Shown piece after piece: positions 6,087-7,231 of a stretch of DNA of 7,231 nucleotides. Origin of the DNA: an uncultured Flavobacteriales bacterium. GTDB taxonomy: Bacteria; Bacteroidota; Bacteroidia; Flavobacteriales_D; Crocinitomicaceae. Location of the stretch: positions 1-7,231 of the forward strand of contig CAJQOB010000176.1 of assembly GCA_905479845.1 (NCBI GenBank), written 5' to 3'. Under the pieces are notes generated by a model. The model saw only the letters and a list, made by a program, of their open reading frames with translations, made no database searches and was not told the origin of the DNA. Every line of letters begins with the position of its first letter. Positions within the stretch are counted from its first letter, which is position 1. The position numbers and the translations under genes were made by a program.

Positions 6087-7231
6087 TTAATCCTCTACCC
6101 ACATCAACTTTTCGCGAACGACTTTCATGCGCATGAAACCAAAGGCTACAGTTATATTGTCACCAGACACCTCTTCCACCATTCCAACTTGTTTTGTGGA
6201 AATGAGTTTCACCTTTGAATTTAATTTGATCTTGTGACGTTGGAATTTATCCTTTTCGATCTTCGCTTTCTTACGTTTAGCACTCGGTTTAGCTGCTTCT
6301 TTTCGCTCTTTTTCCTTTTTACTGAGAATAGCGGCATCAATTTTCGTTCGCTCTACTGCTAAATACTTTTTGACTTCTGATAGTAGTTTGTCATTTACCG
6401 TTTTCTTACGCGACTTCACGTTGTAGCGATCAATGAAGGTTTTCATCTTCTTCCCAAAAGCCACCAGTTTGTTGTTGGCGTCTGCTTGTGAGCGAATTCG
6501 CTTCAACTTTTCTTCGTAATCGGCTTTTCTATCCTCGTATTTGTTTAAGGCTTCTTGTGCGTTCTCTTGCGCCTCAATGTGCTCCTTGTTTAAGCGTTCG
6601 AGATACGTTTTCTCCTTCTGAAGATCGTTCAACAGGCGATCCATTTTCACTTTTTTATCATCGAGTTTACTCTTCGCATCTTCGATGATCTCCTGTGGGA
6701 TTCCATTGATCGTGGCAACCTCAAATGTAAATGAGCTTCCTGGCTGTCCAACAGAAAAACGGTAAGTTGGTTCCAGTGTTTCCGAATTGAACAGCATACA
6801 TCCGTTCACCGCATTTTTCAATCGATCAGCCTTCAGTTTGATATTGGCGTAATGCGTTGTGATTACACCGAAGCACTTCCTGTTGTAGAAAGATTCAAAA
6901 ATAGATTCAGCCAAAGCTCCCCCTAAATCAGGATCAGAACCTGTTCCAAACTCGTCCAGTAATAAAAGAGTGTTTTTATTAGCAGCATCGAGGAACGTTT
7001 TCATTCGTTTCAGTCGATACGAGTACGTGCTCAGCTCATTAGCGATGGATTGATTATCTCCGATATCACTCAGAATCGTACTGAAGAAACACATTTTACT
7101 ATTTTCCTGAACGGGAACAAGAAGTCCGGATTGCAACATGATTTGCAATAAGCCAACTGTTTTCAAGGTGATACTTTTACCTCCAGCATTTGGTCCCGAA
7201 ATCACGAGCATTCGTGAAAACTTATCCATTT
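6087..7231 (-). CDS. mutS2: MutS2 family DNA-binding ATPase, C-terminal part
   Basis: About 380 C-terminal residues are present; the gene runs off the right edge, so the N-terminal core and clamp regions are missing. The methionine at 7227-7229 is internal, lying just before the ATPase. Counting from it: Walker A SGPNAGGKS (11-19), DIGDNQS (55-61), the signature region STYSYRLKRM (67-76), Walker B LLLLDEFGTGSDP (88-100), H-loop TTHY (124-127), and the MutS2-typical LEPTYRFSVGQPGSSFTFEVA (152-172, shown in part: PTYRFSVGQPGSS). A long charged coiled-coil follows to about 330, then a small beta-rich module (KVKLISTKQVGMVEEV to the end). The protein stops at WVED with no Smr domain. MutS2 proteins bind branched DNA or collided ribosomes and have been linked to suppression of recombination or to ribosome rescue; which applies here is unknown. 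It is convergent with the plus-strand genes. Confidence 0.93.
   Translation of the reverse strand, partial: MDKFSRMLVISGPNAGGKSITLKTVGLLQIMLQSGLLVPVQENSKMCFFSTILSDIGDNQSIANELSTYSYRLKRMKTFLDAANKNTLLLLDEFGTGSDPDLGGALAESIFESFYNRKCFGVITTHYANIKLKADRLKNAVNGCMLFNSETLEPTYRFSVGQPGSSFTFEVATINGIPQEIIEDAKSKLDDKKVKMDRLLNDLQKEKTYLERLNKEHIEAQENAQEALNKYEDRKADYEEKLKRIRSQADANNKLVAFGKKMKTFIDRYNVKSRKKTVNDKLLSEVKKYLAVERTKIDAAILSKKEKERKEAAKPSAKRKKAKIEKDKFQRHKIKLNSKVKLISTKQVGMVEEVSGDNITVAFGFMRMKVVREKLMWVED

Noticed and set aside
6488..6688. Plus-strand open frame opposite mutS2
   Set aside because: It is antisense to the MutS2 coiled-coil coding region, and its composition reflects the complementary strand of that gene.

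Overview
The window looks like chromosomal DNA from a member of the Bacteroidota, most probably a Flavobacteriales-type bacterium. The evidence is a type IX secretion (T9SS) C-terminal sorting domain, a lipoprotein with a Bacteroidota surface-export motif after the cysteine, a PorT-family outer-membrane barrel, a Bacteroidota-style MutS2, moderately AT-rich DNA, and start codons without clear Shine-Dalgarno sequences. The genus cannot be fixed from this sequence alone.

Left edge (1-219): a short open frame runs in from outside the window and stops at 147-149. It may be the 3' end of an upstream gene. About 70 non-coding bases follow.

Centre (220-5588): four tightly packed plus-strand genes form an apparent operon. 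They are a DUF1800 protein, a DUF1501 protein with a Tat-like signal and a T9SS type A sorting domain, a PorT-like outer-membrane beta-barrel, and a lipoprotein whose repeats suggest a seven-bladed beta-propeller. Gaps are 10 bp, a 4-bp ATGA overlap, and 5 bp. DUF1800 and DUF1501 genes are often neighbours in Bacteroidota, but their joint function is not established. Here they sit with two envelope proteins, which suggests a cell-surface assembly with a metal-dependent, phosphatase/sulfatase-like component. This is the best candidate for an undescribed system in the window.

Right part (5589-7231): a roughly 500-bp stretch holds what looks like a small membrane-protein gene split across two frames (5686-6050). 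Convergent to it on the minus strand is the C-terminal half of MutS2, which continues past the right edge. It carries a complete ATPase core but ends without the Smr nuclease domain found in many MutS2 proteins. No RNA genes, CRISPR arrays, insertion sequences or strong hairpin terminators were seen.
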